Source: JANSXG01 sp024743075 (GTDB taxonomy: Bacteria; Planctomycetota; Phycisphaerae; Phycisphaerales; UBA1924). From it: a stretch of 64,000 nucleotides of DNA. Position numbers and translations under genes: made by a program. Shown piece after piece: positions 28,609 through 37,439 of the stretch. The notes below the pieces were generated by a model. It had not been told where the DNA came from. It ran no database searches and was given only the letters and a program-made list of their open reading frames with translations. How positions within the stretch are numbered: the stretch's first letter is position 1; each line of letters begins with the position of its first letter. The stretch covers positions 3,286,001 through 3,350,000 of the forward strand of contig CP159477.1 in NCBI GenBank assembly GCA_042140185.1, read 5' to 3'.

Positions 28609-29323
28609 ACCGTTGGCGGTTGTGGTCACCTGTGAACACGCTGGGAACGAGTTGCCGATCGAATGGACGCACCTGTTCGATTCGCCCGAGGCGAGAGACG
28701 CACTGCAATCTCACCGGGGCTGGGATATCGGGGCGCTCGACATGGCGGGAATGATCGCACGCCGATTGTCCGCGCCTCTGCTCGCGTGGCCGGTCTCTCG
28801 CCTGCTGATCGAATCGAACCGTTCGCTCGATGCGCCGGACCTGTTCTCGTCGTTCTCCCGCGGCCTCAGCGATACCGAACGCACGGTGCTAGTAGAGCGG
28901 TACTACCGGCCCTATCGCTCCAGCATCGAACGGCTGATCACGGCGATGGTCGCGATGGGACACCGTGTGCTGCACCTGGCGGTGCATTCGTGCACCGACG
29001 AGCTCGATGGGGTAAAGCGGGAACTCGAACTCGGTCTGCTGTTCGACCCGGCACGCCTTTTCGAGGTCGAGATCACCGGCGACGTCCGCGGCTGGTTCGA
29101 TCGGCATGCAGCGGATTACCGGGTCCGGTTCAACGAACCGTACCTCGGCACGGACGATGGGCTCACATCGTTCCTGCGCACCTGCTTCCCGGATCGAGCG
29201 TACGCTGGCATCGAACTCGAGTTCCGTCAGGGTTTTCTGTCCAACCCAACCGAGGCCGCAGCGCTCGCCCAGGCCACCGCCACCGCGATCGAACGGTTGC
29301 GCACGGGGTTGCGAGCGGCGTAA
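28598..29323 (+). CDS. N-formylglutamate amidohydrolase-like protein
   Basis: 241 residues; the start overlaps the GCS2 stop by eleven bases. The FGase family pattern is clear: VVTCEHAGNELPIEW at the start (zinc-binding region), HRGWDIGALDMAGMIARRL, LIESNRSLDAPDLFSSFSRG, VLHLAVHSCTDELDG and the final GIELEFRQGFL. Known members cleave N-formylglutamate in histidine breakdown, but no hut genes are here. Beside two ligases and a peptidase it more likely hydrolyses an amide in the same metabolite. Fourth and last gene of the operon. Confidence 0.85.
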   Translation: MAAEPLAVVVTCEHAGNELPIEWTHLFDSPEARDALQSHRGWDIGALDMAGMIARRLSAPLLAWPVSRLLIESNRSLDAPDLFSSFSRGLSDTERTVLVERYYRPYRSSIERLITAMVAMGHRVLHLAVHSCTDELDGVKRELELGLLFDPARLFEVEITGDVRGWFDRHAADYRVRFNEPYLGTDDGLTSFLRTCFPDRAYAGIELEFRQGFLSNPTEAAALAQATATAIERLRTGLRAA

Positions 29324-29344
29324 CGCGCCAGCGCTCGAGACAGG

Positions 29345-29992
29345 CTACGGCTCGATCCATTCGGAGTTGGTCAGGCTTCCGTCAGGACTCCACGCGAAAC
29401 GCGCCCGGCGATGCCCGCTGTGCTTCAGCCACAACCAGTCCATCTCCACAGCCTGAGAATCGATCACAGCAAAGTGAGATCGTCCTGCTTCGCTCCGCTC
29501 CCGGTCGGGGTCGCCGTCGATCAGGTCCTCGGGGAGATTCGGTGAGGGGCCGTCGCTCGGCGTTCCCGGCGTGTTCGGGGCGAGGTAACAGCGCCGGCTC
29601 ATAAGCGCAGTCCGTTCCCACGCCTCATCGAAGATCGGGCCGTCGAGATGAACCGTTGCGCGAGATCGGACACGCAACTGCGTGCGCGACCTCGCGTCGT
29701 AGAAGTGCCACGCGACGACCGGCTGGTGCTCGATCTCGGCGGTTTTCGAGGCTCGTCGGTCCGTGTGGCAGCGGAGCGTAAGCGTGTCCGGATCGACATG
29801 CCGCAGCACCACCGTGCGGGCACGCGGCGACCCGTCTGTTGCACTCGCCGTGCACAGCGTGGGCGTGCGGAAACTGTGGCGGCGATCTGCGACCGCTCGC
29901 CTCAGCATCGTCCAGGCCAGCCCCGGTATCTCTGCCAGTTCCGAGGGCGCCGCAGCGCCTTGACTGTCCGCCTCATTCGGGCTTTGGTTCAT
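29345..29992 (-). CDS. Pyridoxamine 5'-phosphate oxidase-family flavin protein
   Basis: 215 residues. The split-barrel FMN-binding pattern is visible: SFRTPTLCTASATDGSPRAR, TVVLRHVDPDTLTLRCHTDR and VVAWHFYDARSRTQLRVRSR, the layout of the Alr4036-type FMN-binding family related to PdxH. The C-terminus HFAVIDSQAVEMDWLWLKHS and GHRRARF is also family-like. True PdxH activity is uncertain because the C-terminal PdxH signature differs. It converges with the amidohydrolase gene 22 bases away. Confidence 0.75.
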   Translation of the reverse strand: MNQSPNEADSQGAAAPSELAEIPGLAWTMLRRAVADRRHSFRTPTLCTASATDGSPRARTVVLRHVDPDTLTLRCHTDRRASKTAEIEHQPVVAWHFYDARSRTQLRVRSRATVHLDGPIFDEAWERTALMSRRCYLAPNTPGTPSDGPSPNLPEDLIDGDPDRERSEAGRSHFAVIDSQAVEMDWLWLKHSGHRRARFAWSPDGSLTNSEWIEP

Positions 29993-30146
29993 AGGTGAAC
30001 GCTAGCCCGGTCCTCAGTATTCGTCACGGTTTGAACCCGTTTCTCGAGGGTTCGTCGAGCATTTCCGCGAAACCAACCGCCACGAATCGCCAACCAGGTG
30101 GTACAACCCTCGGCGACACGCCCTGTCGCCCGAAGGAGACCCTCTC

Positions 30147-30722
30147 ATGACCAGAAACTTCACCAGACTTTCCCTGCTCGCCATCGGCTCGGTCTCGATC
30201 ATGGCGCTGAGCGGCTGCCAGAACTCCGCGCCGGCCGACTACGGTCGGACGACCACCGTCCCCGTCGACCAGCGCCAGTCCTACGAGCGTGGTCTGGCCT
30301 CAAAGGACCTGACCGCCGCGACCGACGACATGGTCCGCTCCATCGCAACCAAGCCCGAGATCCGCGACAGCCCGTACCGTGTGCAGATCGTCATGGCCGA
30401 TGTCGTGAACCGAACATCGATGCCCGCGCGGAACTTCGACATCTACCTCGCCCGGATCCGAGCCCTGCTCAATCAGACCGACTCGCGATACAACATCGGC
30501 TTCGTCACCGAGAAGTCGCGCGTCGAGCAGCTCCGCCGCTCGGAGGGCCTCGATCCCGCCGGCGGTTCGTCGTACGCCTCCAAGGCCGACTACGCGCTCC
30601 AGGGCGAGTTCTACGACCTGCCCAACCAGGGATCGAACTACTACCTGCTGACCTTCCAGATTGTCGATCTCAACGACGGCGAGATCTACTGGGAGAACTC
30701 GTACGAAGTGAAGTTCGATTGA
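30147..30722 (+). CDS. LpoB-family lipoprotein (penicillin-binding-protein activator type)
   Basis: 191 residues. The signal ends in the lipobox MALSGC, so it is lipid-anchored on the periplasmic side. The mature part has the LpoB fold elements: TAATDDMVRSIATKPEIRDS, VNRTSMPARNFDIYLARIRA, SRYNIGFVTEKSR and the final strand pair LTFQIVDLNDGEIYWENSYE with the LpoB-typical Trp-Glu. In gamma-proteobacteria LpoB activates the peptidoglycan synthase PBP1b. First of four co-directional envelope genes. The role in a planctomycete is inferred only from fold and context. Confidence 0.8.
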   Translation: MTRNFTRLSLLAIGSVSIMALSGCQNSAPADYGRTTTVPVDQRQSYERGLASKDLTAATDDMVRSIATKPEIRDSPYRVQIVMADVVNRTSMPARNFDIYLARIRALLNQTDSRYNIGFVTEKSRVEQLRRSEGLDPAGGSSYASKADYALQGEFYDLPNQGSNYYLLTFQIVDLNDGEIYWENSYEVKFD

Positions 30723-30741
30723 GCGGCGCGGGGTGTTTCTC

Positions 30742-31296
30742 ATGCACACGCTCTGTCGGTATCTCTTCGCCGCCGGCGCGTCGATCGTGCTGGTCGGATG
30801 CGCTTCACCGCAGATCGACACCACCCGCCTGACCTCAACGGACATCGTCAAGATGACCGACGAGATGACTGCGTCGTTCGCTGGCGACGAGGTGATCGGT
30901 GAGCGTACCGAGGGCAGCGACGAGTGGGTCGTGTCCATCGATCGCGTACGCAATCTCAGCGAGCACCCGATCCCGATGCGTGAGCGCTGGGCGACGATGG
31001 CCCGGCTTCGGTCACGCCTCGCCCAGACGGACTTCGCCCGTCAGCGCAGCATTGTCTGGGTGCTCCCGCCCGATCTCTGGCGACAGTACGACGCCGCGAC
31101 ATACAACCCCGGCACGCGCCGACTGCCGACTCACTCGCTCCACGCGACTTTTTACTCTGACACCATCAGTTCGCTGGACATGCGGACCGACTCGTACCTC
31201 TGCGCGTTCACGCTGACGGATCTCGCCACCGGGCTGGTCATATGGGAAGACAGCTTCGAAGTGAAACACACCAAGCGATCGGACGCGTTCAACTGA
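30742..31296 (+). CDS. Second LpoB-like lipoprotein
   Basis: 184 residues from the ATG; a GTG three codons upstream is possible. Lipobox IVLVGC. It shares the plan of the preceding gene (STDIVKMTDEMTASFAGDEV, then SIDRVRNLSEHPIPMRERWA and the C-terminal FTLTDLATGLVIWEDSFEVK), so the pair looks like an old tandem duplication. Sequence identity between the two is low outside the last strands. It probably also sits on the periplasmic face. Spacing to the next gene is four bases. Confidence 0.75.
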   Translation: MHTLCRYLFAAGASIVLVGCASPQIDTTRLTSTDIVKMTDEMTASFAGDEVIGERTEGSDEWVVSIDRVRNLSEHPIPMRERWATMARLRSRLAQTDFARQRSIVWVLPPDLWRQYDAATYNPGTRRLPTHSLHATFYSDTISSLDMRTDSYLCAFTLTDLATGLVIWEDSFEVKHTKRSDAFN

Positions 31297-31299
31297 ACC

Positions 31300-33026
31300 A
31301 TGAAACGGTCCCCGGACATCTCGCAAGCAATGCACAGGACGGTCGCGCTGATGAGCGCGGGTGGTCTTGCGATCCTCTCGGGGTGCGCATCATCATCCGC
31401 GACCGATCCCACGCGCAGCGCCGCGACATCGTTCTACGCGGGCAACTACGCCGATGCCCGCGATGCTCTTCGCGCCACGGCGTACCGGGAGCCGCCATCG
31501 GAGAACACCGTTCTCGCCTCATCTGCCCTCGGCTTCGCGTCGCTCGCCGCTGGGTCGACCTACGAGGCCAACAAGGCCCTGCTCCGGGCCTACGACTTCC
31601 TGGAGTCCGGATCGGTGAACGACGAAGGCCGGGTCTTCGCGGCGACGCTCTTTACCGACTCCGCGCTCGTCTACAAGGGCGAGCCGTTCGAGCAGGCGCT
31701 GACCTACCACGCCCTCGCCGTCAGCGCAGCGCTCGAAGGCGACTGGGAGACCGTGCGCATCGCGTCGCGGGGTGCGACGCGCAAGCTCCGCGACTACGAC
31801 GACTCTCGCACCGAGGAGCACTCCACCCCGGAGCAGATCGCCCGACGCGCCGCCGACCGGGGCGACGACTATCTCGAGACCGAGGCGCAGCTCGTCGACA
31901 CCGATTTCGCCGCGGCGTATTTGCTCGAAGCCATCGCTGACCGAGCCATCGGCATCCGTTCAAACGCCATCGAGCTCGCGATCGGAGCGGACCCATCAGT
32001 CGAGCCGCTCGCTCGTCGCATAGAGCGCGGCGAGTACGACACGGTCGTCATCGCCCACACCGGGCGCGGCCCGGTCAAGCAGAATTTCGGGCGCGATAAC
32101 GTCAGCACCCTTTGGGGTACACGCGCAAACCCCGTGCCCGGCGGCCTCACTCTCACCTACGACGGCCGGCAGGTCACCGGACCGGTCGCGCCGGTGGTGG
32201 ATGTCAACGACATGAGCCGCGATCACCGCTGGATAAACCTGCAGTCCATCCGCGAGCTCAAGTCGTTCCTCGGCGACGGGCTCATTATCGCGGGCACGAT
32301 CGTCTCGGGCATCGATTCCGACTCGGACACGAACCTGCTCGTCGGGCTCGGGCTGATCGGCGTGGGCCTGCTCTCCAAAGCCGGTGCCGAGGCCGATACC
32401 CGGCACAACCCGCTGCTCCCCGCGGCGGTCTACATCATGGTCGCCGACCTGCCCGATGTCCCCGAGGGACAGTCGCCGCCGGATCTGGTTCTGCGCGTCG
32501 CAGGCGTCCCCGGTGCCGAGTACCGCATTCCGCGCTTCGAACGCGGTTCCCCCAGCGACCCGGCGGTCGCGTACTTCCGCTTTGTAGGTACCCAGACTCA
32601 GCCCGCCCTGAGCGCCCCGACCCGATCTACGCCCACGACGGCTACCTGCCGGCGATCGGCGACTATCCGTGGATCCTCGGCGGACGCGACGTGTCCACAC
32701 CGTCGGAGCGGGTGCTCTCGATCTATCAGGCCGGCGGCTTCTTCGAGAACTGGACCGTGGAGGACCTCGAGCGCCTTTACCGAGAAGAGGGCATCCAGTT
32801 CGCTGAGGGCCCGCTCGAAGAGGGCGACAACCGGCACGATTCGTACCGCCACATCCTCGAAGGCGGCAAGGTGCTCGCGACGCCGAACCTCAACACGCTC
32901 GGCGCCAAACTGCTGTTTTCGACGCCCCACCCGCCCTATCAACCCGTCGGCGAACGCGTCCGCGAACTCGCCAAAGCCATCCGAACCCTCGGTCCCGACG
33001 CAACCGCGCGAGACCGAGCCGAGTAG
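31300..33026 (+). CDS. COG3014-like lipoprotein with TPR-like helices (frame break)
   Basis: About 576 residues once repaired. Lipobox AILSGC near residue 27. The first half is helical and TPR-like (AATSFYAGNYADARDALRAT, ALVYKGEPFEQALTYHALAV); the middle has a small membrane- or glycine-rich stretch (LGLIGVGLLSKAGAEAD); the end is mixed. The frame breaks at the C run 32615-32618, where one extra C joins ...PALSAP to DPIYAHDGYLPAIGDYP and the rest up to 33026. COG3014 lipoproteins sit next to LpoB and YcfL in gamma-proteobacteria, which matches this neighbourhood. Function unknown. Confidence 0.7.
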
Positions 33027-33064
33027 ACCACGATGGCGCCCCACGCCAGAAAGGACTCCCGTCC

Positions 33065-33493
33065 ATGAACCGCAACAGAATCATCGCCGCGATGGCGCTG
33101 CCCGTTCTCGCGCTGTCCCTCGTCGCCTGTACCGCTTCGAGCGATCCGAGCCCGAACGCCGGCCTGCTCGACCCCGTCCCGGCGCCGGCGAACAATCCGC
33201 AGGTCTCGCTTGGCAGCCCCGAACTGCAGCAGTTGCTCGGCTTCGAGCCCGGAATATCCGAGCGTCGCAACGGCCTGCTCCACGTCGCCGTGCCCATGCG
33301 CAACCTGACCAACAACCGGTATACGCTCGACTATCGATTCGTCTTCTACGACGAGAACGGCATGGAGGTCGGCCCCCAGATGGGCTACAAGGAGATCATC
33401 CTCGACCCGAAGGAGCAGCGGCGCCCGGCGACCAATGCTGCCGACGGCCGCGCTGTCGCCTACCGCCTGCACGTCAAGTGGGCCAACCGCTGA
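33065..33493 (+). CDS. YcfL-family (DUF1425) lipoprotein
   Basis: 142 residues with lipobox LSLVAC. The core ERRNGLLHVAVPMRNLTNNR followed by YRFVFYDENGMEVGPQMGYK and EIILDPKEQRR is the DUF1425 beta-sandwich seen in E. coli YcfL, which lies beside lpoB. Its presence at the end of this group supports the LpoB reading of the whole cluster. Function unknown; possibly a partner in envelope assembly. Confidence 0.75.
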   Translation: MNRNRIIAAMALPVLALSLVACTASSDPSPNAGLLDPVPAPANNPQVSLGSPELQQLLGFEPGISERRNGLLHVAVPMRNLTNNRYTLDYRFVFYDENGMEVGPQMGYKEIILDPKEQRRPATNAADGRAVAYRLHVKWANR

Positions 33494-33506
33494 GCCGGCG
33501 GCACGC

Positions 33507-34727
33507 TCACAGACGCCCGACCTTCGGCATGGGCCCGACAAGCGGGCGCAGCCAGTCGCGGAACGCGTCGGTCACGTTATTGCCCGACTTCGCGATGAAC
33601 TCGTCGGGCATGTGGCGCGTCTTCGCCGCCACGGCGCTCAGGTCGACTCGCTTCATGCCGCTCTTGTAGGGATCGTTGCTCGTGCGCACGATCGCGATCG
33701 ACCCGTCCAGGTCGCCGCTCTTGGCCAGCCCCGCGGCGAACCGCCCCGCCTGACGCGCCTCCTGCTGATCGACGGGGCTGGGATCCGGCCAACAGCGCTG
33801 CGCGTAGCCGAGCGTGTCGGCGCGCATGCGCGGGGCTTTGCCGCCGATCGGCTTGAGTTTCTTCTTGAGCAGGTCGGCGAGCTGGTCGCCCAGCGCTCCC
33901 GATCCGGAGAGTTGCACGTTGCCATGGGCGTCGGTCTGAGCGTTCTGGATCAGTTTCGCGCCGATCGCCGTCCCATCCTCGTCCTGGATGCCCTCGCTGA
34001 CCGCGATTTGGCACCGCCCGTGCTTGCTCATCGCCTGGTCGACATCGGTCACGAACTTCTCCAGCGAGAAGGTTCGCTCCGGCACATAGACGTAGTGGGG
34101 GCCGTCCTGCTCGCGCCCACGCATCAGAGCGGCGGCACCGGTCAGGAAGCCAGCGTGCCGACCCATGACCACATTGATCTTCACCCCCGGGATCGAAGCG
34201 TTGTCCAGATTGTCGCCCATGAACGCCATCGCCACGTACCGGGCCGCCGAGGCGTAGCCCGGCGTGTGGTCGTTCTCCATCAGGTCGTTGTCCACGGTCT
34301 TGGGCACGTGGAAGCAGCGGAGTTCGTACCCGGACTGGTTGGACAGTTCGTTGACGATCCGGCAGGTGTCCGACGAGTCGTTGCCGCCGATGTAGAAGAA
34401 GTAGCGGATATCGAGGTCTCGCAGGGTCGCGAAAATCCGGGCGCAGTAGTCGGCGTCGGGCTTGTCGCGCGTCGAGCCGAGTCCGGCCGACGGCGTTCCG
34501 GCCACCAGATCGAGCGTTTCCTGTGGCGTATTCGAGAGGTCAACAAAGTCCTTGGCGACCATGCCGCGCACACCGTGCCTGGCACCGTAGATCTTGCCGA
34601 TCTCGTTCATGCCCTGCAGGCCCTCGACCACGCCGACCAGCGACTGATTGATGACCGCGGTCGGGCCGCCCGACTGGGCGACGACGGCGTTTCCTTTGAT
34701 CGGGCCGCTGCTGGAACCGGCGTTCAT
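33507..34727 (-). CDS. 6-phosphofructokinase, pyrophosphate-type
   Basis: 406 residues from ATG at 34727; a longer in-frame extension reads through the divergent promoter and is rejected. The enzyme phosphorylates fructose 6-phosphate in glycolysis. Landmarks are VAQSGGPTAVINQSLVGVVE, FYIGGNDSSDTCR, VPKTVDNDLMENDHTPGYAS and VVMGRHAGFLTGAAALMRG. The Asp in GGNDS and the Lys in PKTVDND occupy the positions that are Gly in ATP-using enzymes, so pyrophosphate is the likely donor. Asn replaces the usual Asp before that Asp, an uncommon variant. It is a monocistronic gene. Confidence 0.85.
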   Translation of the reverse strand: MNAGSSSGPIKGNAVVAQSGGPTAVINQSLVGVVEGLQGMNEIGKIYGARHGVRGMVAKDFVDLSNTPQETLDLVAGTPSAGLGSTRDKPDADYCARIFATLRDLDIRYFFYIGGNDSSDTCRIVNELSNQSGYELRCFHVPKTVDNDLMENDHTPGYASAARYVAMAFMGDNLDNASIPGVKINVVMGRHAGFLTGAAALMRGREQDGPHYVYVPERTFSLEKFVTDVDQAMSKHGRCQIAVSEGIQDEDGTAIGAKLIQNAQTDAHGNVQLSGSGALGDQLADLLKKKLKPIGGKAPRMRADTLGYAQRCWPDPSPVDQQEARQAGRFAAGLAKSGDLDGSIAIVRTSNDPYKSGMKRVDLSAVAAKTRHMPDEFIAKSGNNVTDAFRDWLRPLVGPMPKVGRL

Positions 34728-34860
34728 GTCTGTGTGCTCCAAGAAATCATGGGGAATGGCGTGCTGAGCCCGTAGCCGCGTTCGAGGCCGCCCGGGACGG
34801 GGCATGGTACCCGATAGACGGCCGGCTCCGGCTCGGCGCGAACCGTGGGTCGGTACACTC

Positions 34861-35490
34861 ATGGGCATGCCGACACGCTTCGACACCGCGGTTGCCTCCA
34901 AAGTGATCCCTCTGGTTTTCGTGCTGGTCGGTCTGCTTTGCGGCGGTTGCGCCAAGGACCCGGCCCCGTCGGCGAGTTTCCGGATCCCCGCCGCGGAGTA
35001 CGACCAGTATTTCCATGCCGCCAAGGACGTCTTGCGCGATCAACACTTCGATCTCGAGCGGGTCGATGCCCGGGCCGGCGTGCTGACCACCAGGCCGGTG
35101 TCGTCGGCCGGCTGGGCCACCCCCTGGATTCAGCACGCGTCGACGATGGAGCAGTCAACCAACGACCTGATTCAGCGCAACCGCCGGATCGCGACCATCC
35201 GGTTCGCCCGGGTTTCCAGCGCGACCAATGCGCCGAGCGCGGTCGATCCGGTCGCGTCCGACCTCAGGGACTTCGACGGGACGATCGAAGTCAGCGTGAA
35301 CGTGATCATCGAGCAGGTCTACCGCGCCGGGCGCCGGCTGTCGCCGGGATCGATCCGACTGACGACCTTCACTCTCGACCCCAGCGAAGACGGAGTCGGC
35401 CCAGCACAACTGCGGACCCGGGTCGTCGGGACCGACGCGCCGCTGAGTGCGCGTCTGGCCGAAGCGATCGTCACGAGCGCGCGAAACTAG
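34861..35490 (+). CDS. Lipoprotein, unknown function
   Basis: 209 residues with lipobox LLCGGC near residue 29. The mature part has the pattern of a small alpha/beta domain: ASFRIPAAEYDQYFHAAKDV, FDLERVDARAGVLTTRPV, and two long strands GTIEVSVNVIIEQVYRAGRR and SIRLTTFTLDPSED. Related lipoproteins are common in planctomycetes but have no assigned role. It is divergent from the phosphofructokinase gene. Confidence 0.65.
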   Translation: MGMPTRFDTAVASKVIPLVFVLVGLLCGGCAKDPAPSASFRIPAAEYDQYFHAAKDVLRDQHFDLERVDARAGVLTTRPVSSAGWATPWIQHASTMEQSTNDLIQRNRRIATIRFARVSSATNAPSAVDPVASDLRDFDGTIEVSVNVIIEQVYRAGRRLSPGSIRLTTFTLDPSEDGVGPAQLRTRVVGTDAPLSARLAEAIVTSARN

Positions 35491-35710
35491 GCAATCTGCG
35501 AGTCGAATCACCTGAACAGGGGTGCATTTACCCCTCTAACGGGGAGATTGTTGCCCAATGATCGAAGATATCGCCCAAATACTGTAAGCCACCACGCGGT
35601 GACACTTGAGTGTCGGTGATACTAGTTCCATCGCTTCCGGGGATTTTAAACGCCGAGCCGGGTCGCCATCGGTCTCCCGGGCGGTCTCAGATTCTTCTTG
35701 AAGGGTTTCG
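35491..35710 (+). promoter_or_regulatory. Upstream region of the LuxR-type gene with inverted repeats
   Basis: Contains AGGGGT-GCATTT-ACCCCT at 35518-35535, overlapped by CCCC-TCTAAC-GGGG at 35531-35544, so two alternative hairpins can form. A perfect GACACT-TG-AGTGTC palindrome lies at 35601-35614. The last is a good candidate operator for the regulator that follows. The first may act as a terminator for the lipoprotein gene although it has no T run. Confidence 0.4.
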
Positions 35711-36586
35711 ATGATGATCTCTTCAAAGTTAACGGTCGCGCACCTTTCGCAATGCAGTCGTGTATCGGCGCGGGTCGCGCGCCTTCCCGGCGTCGCGACG
35801 CCGGATTGGTGCGAGGTTGCCGCAAAGACGCTGCTCCGCCTTTGTCCGGATTCCGTCGTGAGCGTGACGCTCGCCGATGGCGCGGCCGCGCCCGGTAGCC
35901 AAAGTGAGTCACTGTCTATCCTCGCCACGGGAGCCGCGTCCGACAGCCAGACCATGGCGTCCCATCGCATCCACCCGGACTCGGCAACGGATATCGGGTG
36001 GACGCTTTCTGATGCTTCGCACACGGGCCCCGCGGGACTCCATCCGCGCGTCGCCAAACTCCGCGATCTGCCGTCATGGAGCAGGTGGCCGGTCACGGCT
36101 TCCGGGAAACGCTGGGCGAAACTGGGTATCCGGGAACTCCTGTGCGCCGACATCGCTGTCCCCAACGGTCCGAATGGGCGTGAACTGCTCATCGAGATCG
36201 GCTCGCCGAACGCGATGCAGCGCTTCGAGCGCGGCGAGGTCGAGATGGTCAGTGCCGTCCTGCCGGTGCTGGCCGAGCGAGCCGCTCTGGCGTTCGGGGC
36301 GGACTTCTCGCAGACGCTCACCTCACGCGAGCAGATGATCCTGGTCGAACTGGTCTCCGGGGCTTCGGTCCGCGAGATCGCCGAACGGATCGACCGGAGC
36401 CCCCACACCGTTCACGACCATGTGAAATCGCTCCATCGCAAGCTCAACGCCAGCAGCCGCGGCGAACTCGTGTCCCGCTACCTCGGGTTCCACGCGTCCA
36501 GCCCCGCGGCGGCGCGTCCGGATTCCCAGGCGCAGCCGCAGATCCAGACCCGAAAGGCCCGACCGATCACCACCGCTCACGCCTGA
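35711..36586 (+). CDS. LuxR-family transcriptional regulator
   Basis: 291 residues. The C-terminal helix-turn-helix (residues about 205-260) reads LTSREQMILVELVSGASVRE, then RIDRSPHTVHDHVKSLHRKL, the GerE/LuxR DNA-binding fold. The N-terminal 190 residues form a GAF/PAS-like sensor region without recognisable ligand motifs (VVSVTLADGAAAP, ELLCADIAVPNGPNGRELLI). No receiver domain or aspartate pocket is present, so it is a one-component regulator. A palindrome about 100 bases upstream may be its own binding site. Confidence 0.8.
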   Translation: MMISSKLTVAHLSQCSRVSARVARLPGVATPDWCEVAAKTLLRLCPDSVVSVTLADGAAAPGSQSESLSILATGAASDSQTMASHRIHPDSATDIGWTLSDASHTGPAGLHPRVAKLRDLPSWSRWPVTASGKRWAKLGIRELLCADIAVPNGPNGRELLIEIGSPNAMQRFERGEVEMVSAVLPVLAERAALAFGADFSQTLTSREQMILVELVSGASVREIAERIDRSPHTVHDHVKSLHRKLNASSRGELVSRYLGFHASSPAAARPDSQAQPQIQTRKARPITTAHA

Positions 36587-36629
36587 TCGAACCGGTCGAC
36601 GCCCGAGCTGAACCGACTACACTCCACGC

Positions 36630-37439
36630 GTGGGCGAAGATCGAGACCATCCCGACCTGCTGCGCGTCGCGAGGCAGCACGCGATCACAAGCCGGTTGTT
36701 CGGCGTCGATGTCATTCCGATCGCGCGCGAGCGAACCGGGGCGACCGTCGACACGCCGCCCAAACGGCCATCCGAGGCGACTCCGCGACCGAAGCCGGTG
36801 GCTGCATCGAGCCGGACGCCCGACTCCGCGAGCGCCAGATCGGACAAGCGGGCAGCGCTCGACGAGTTGCGAGCCCGGTACGAGGCCGAAAGCACGGTCG
36901 CGAAGTCCATCGAGGGCTGGAACAGGATCGTCTTCTCCGACGGCTCCCCCGACGCTGCCCTGATGTTCATCGGCGAGGCACCGGGCGCCGACGAGGACGC
37001 CAGCGGCGTACCGTTCGTCGGACGCGCCGGTCAGAAGCTCAACGAGATGATCAACGCGATGAAACTGGACCGCGAGGCCGAAGGGGCCCGCGGCGTCTAC
37101 ATCGCCAATGTGCTCAAAGTCCGCCCTCCGAACAACCGGACGCCCACTCCCGATGAGGCGATGAGTGACGGCAAGTTCCTTGAAGAGCAGATCCGCATCG
37201 TCGCGCCGAGGGTGATCGTGACGCTGGGCAAGCCGGCCGCCAATTACCTACTCCGGAACACAGATTCGATGGGCTCGATGCGCGGGGTGTGGCACGGCTT
37301 CGAGGGGATCCCGGTCATGCCGACCTACCACCCGGCGTACCTTCTCCGGGCCTACACACCGGAGAACCGACGACGGGTCTGGTCCGATCTGCAGAAGGCG
37401 ATGATGAAACTACGCGAAGTCGGCGCGATCGACTTCTGA
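36630..37439 (+). CDS. Uracil-DNA glycosylase family 4-like, without iron-sulfur cysteines
   Basis: 269 residues from a GTG. After a Pro/Arg-rich, probably disordered 65-residue N-terminus, the family 4/5 fold is seen: MFIGEAPGADEDASGVPFVG (motif A, water-activating region), GRAGQKLNEMI, VLKVRPPNNRTPTPDEA and the uracil-binding loop MPTYHPAYLLR. The enzyme would remove uracil from DNA to start base excision repair. Oddly the protein has no cysteine at all. The four cluster ligands of family 4 are lost (for example V in KVRPPNNR and D in MSDGKFL). Either a cluster-free variant or a changed function. Confidence 0.8.
   Translation: MGEDRDHPDLLRVARQHAITSRLFGVDVIPIARERTGATVDTPPKRPSEATPRPKPVAASSRTPDSASARSDKRAALDELRARYEAESTVAKSIEGWNRIVFSDGSPDAALMFIGEAPGADEDASGVPFVGRAGQKLNEMINAMKLDREAEGARGVYIANVLKVRPPNNRTPTPDEAMSDGKFLEEQIRIVAPRVIVTLGKPAANYLLRNTDSMGSMRGVWHGFEGIPVMPTYHPAYLLRAYTPENRRRVWSDLQKAMMKLREVGAIDF

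Noticed and set aside
28598..29323. Histidine utilisation gene hutG
   Set aside because: No hut genes nearby, and the gene is translationally coupled to a ligase.
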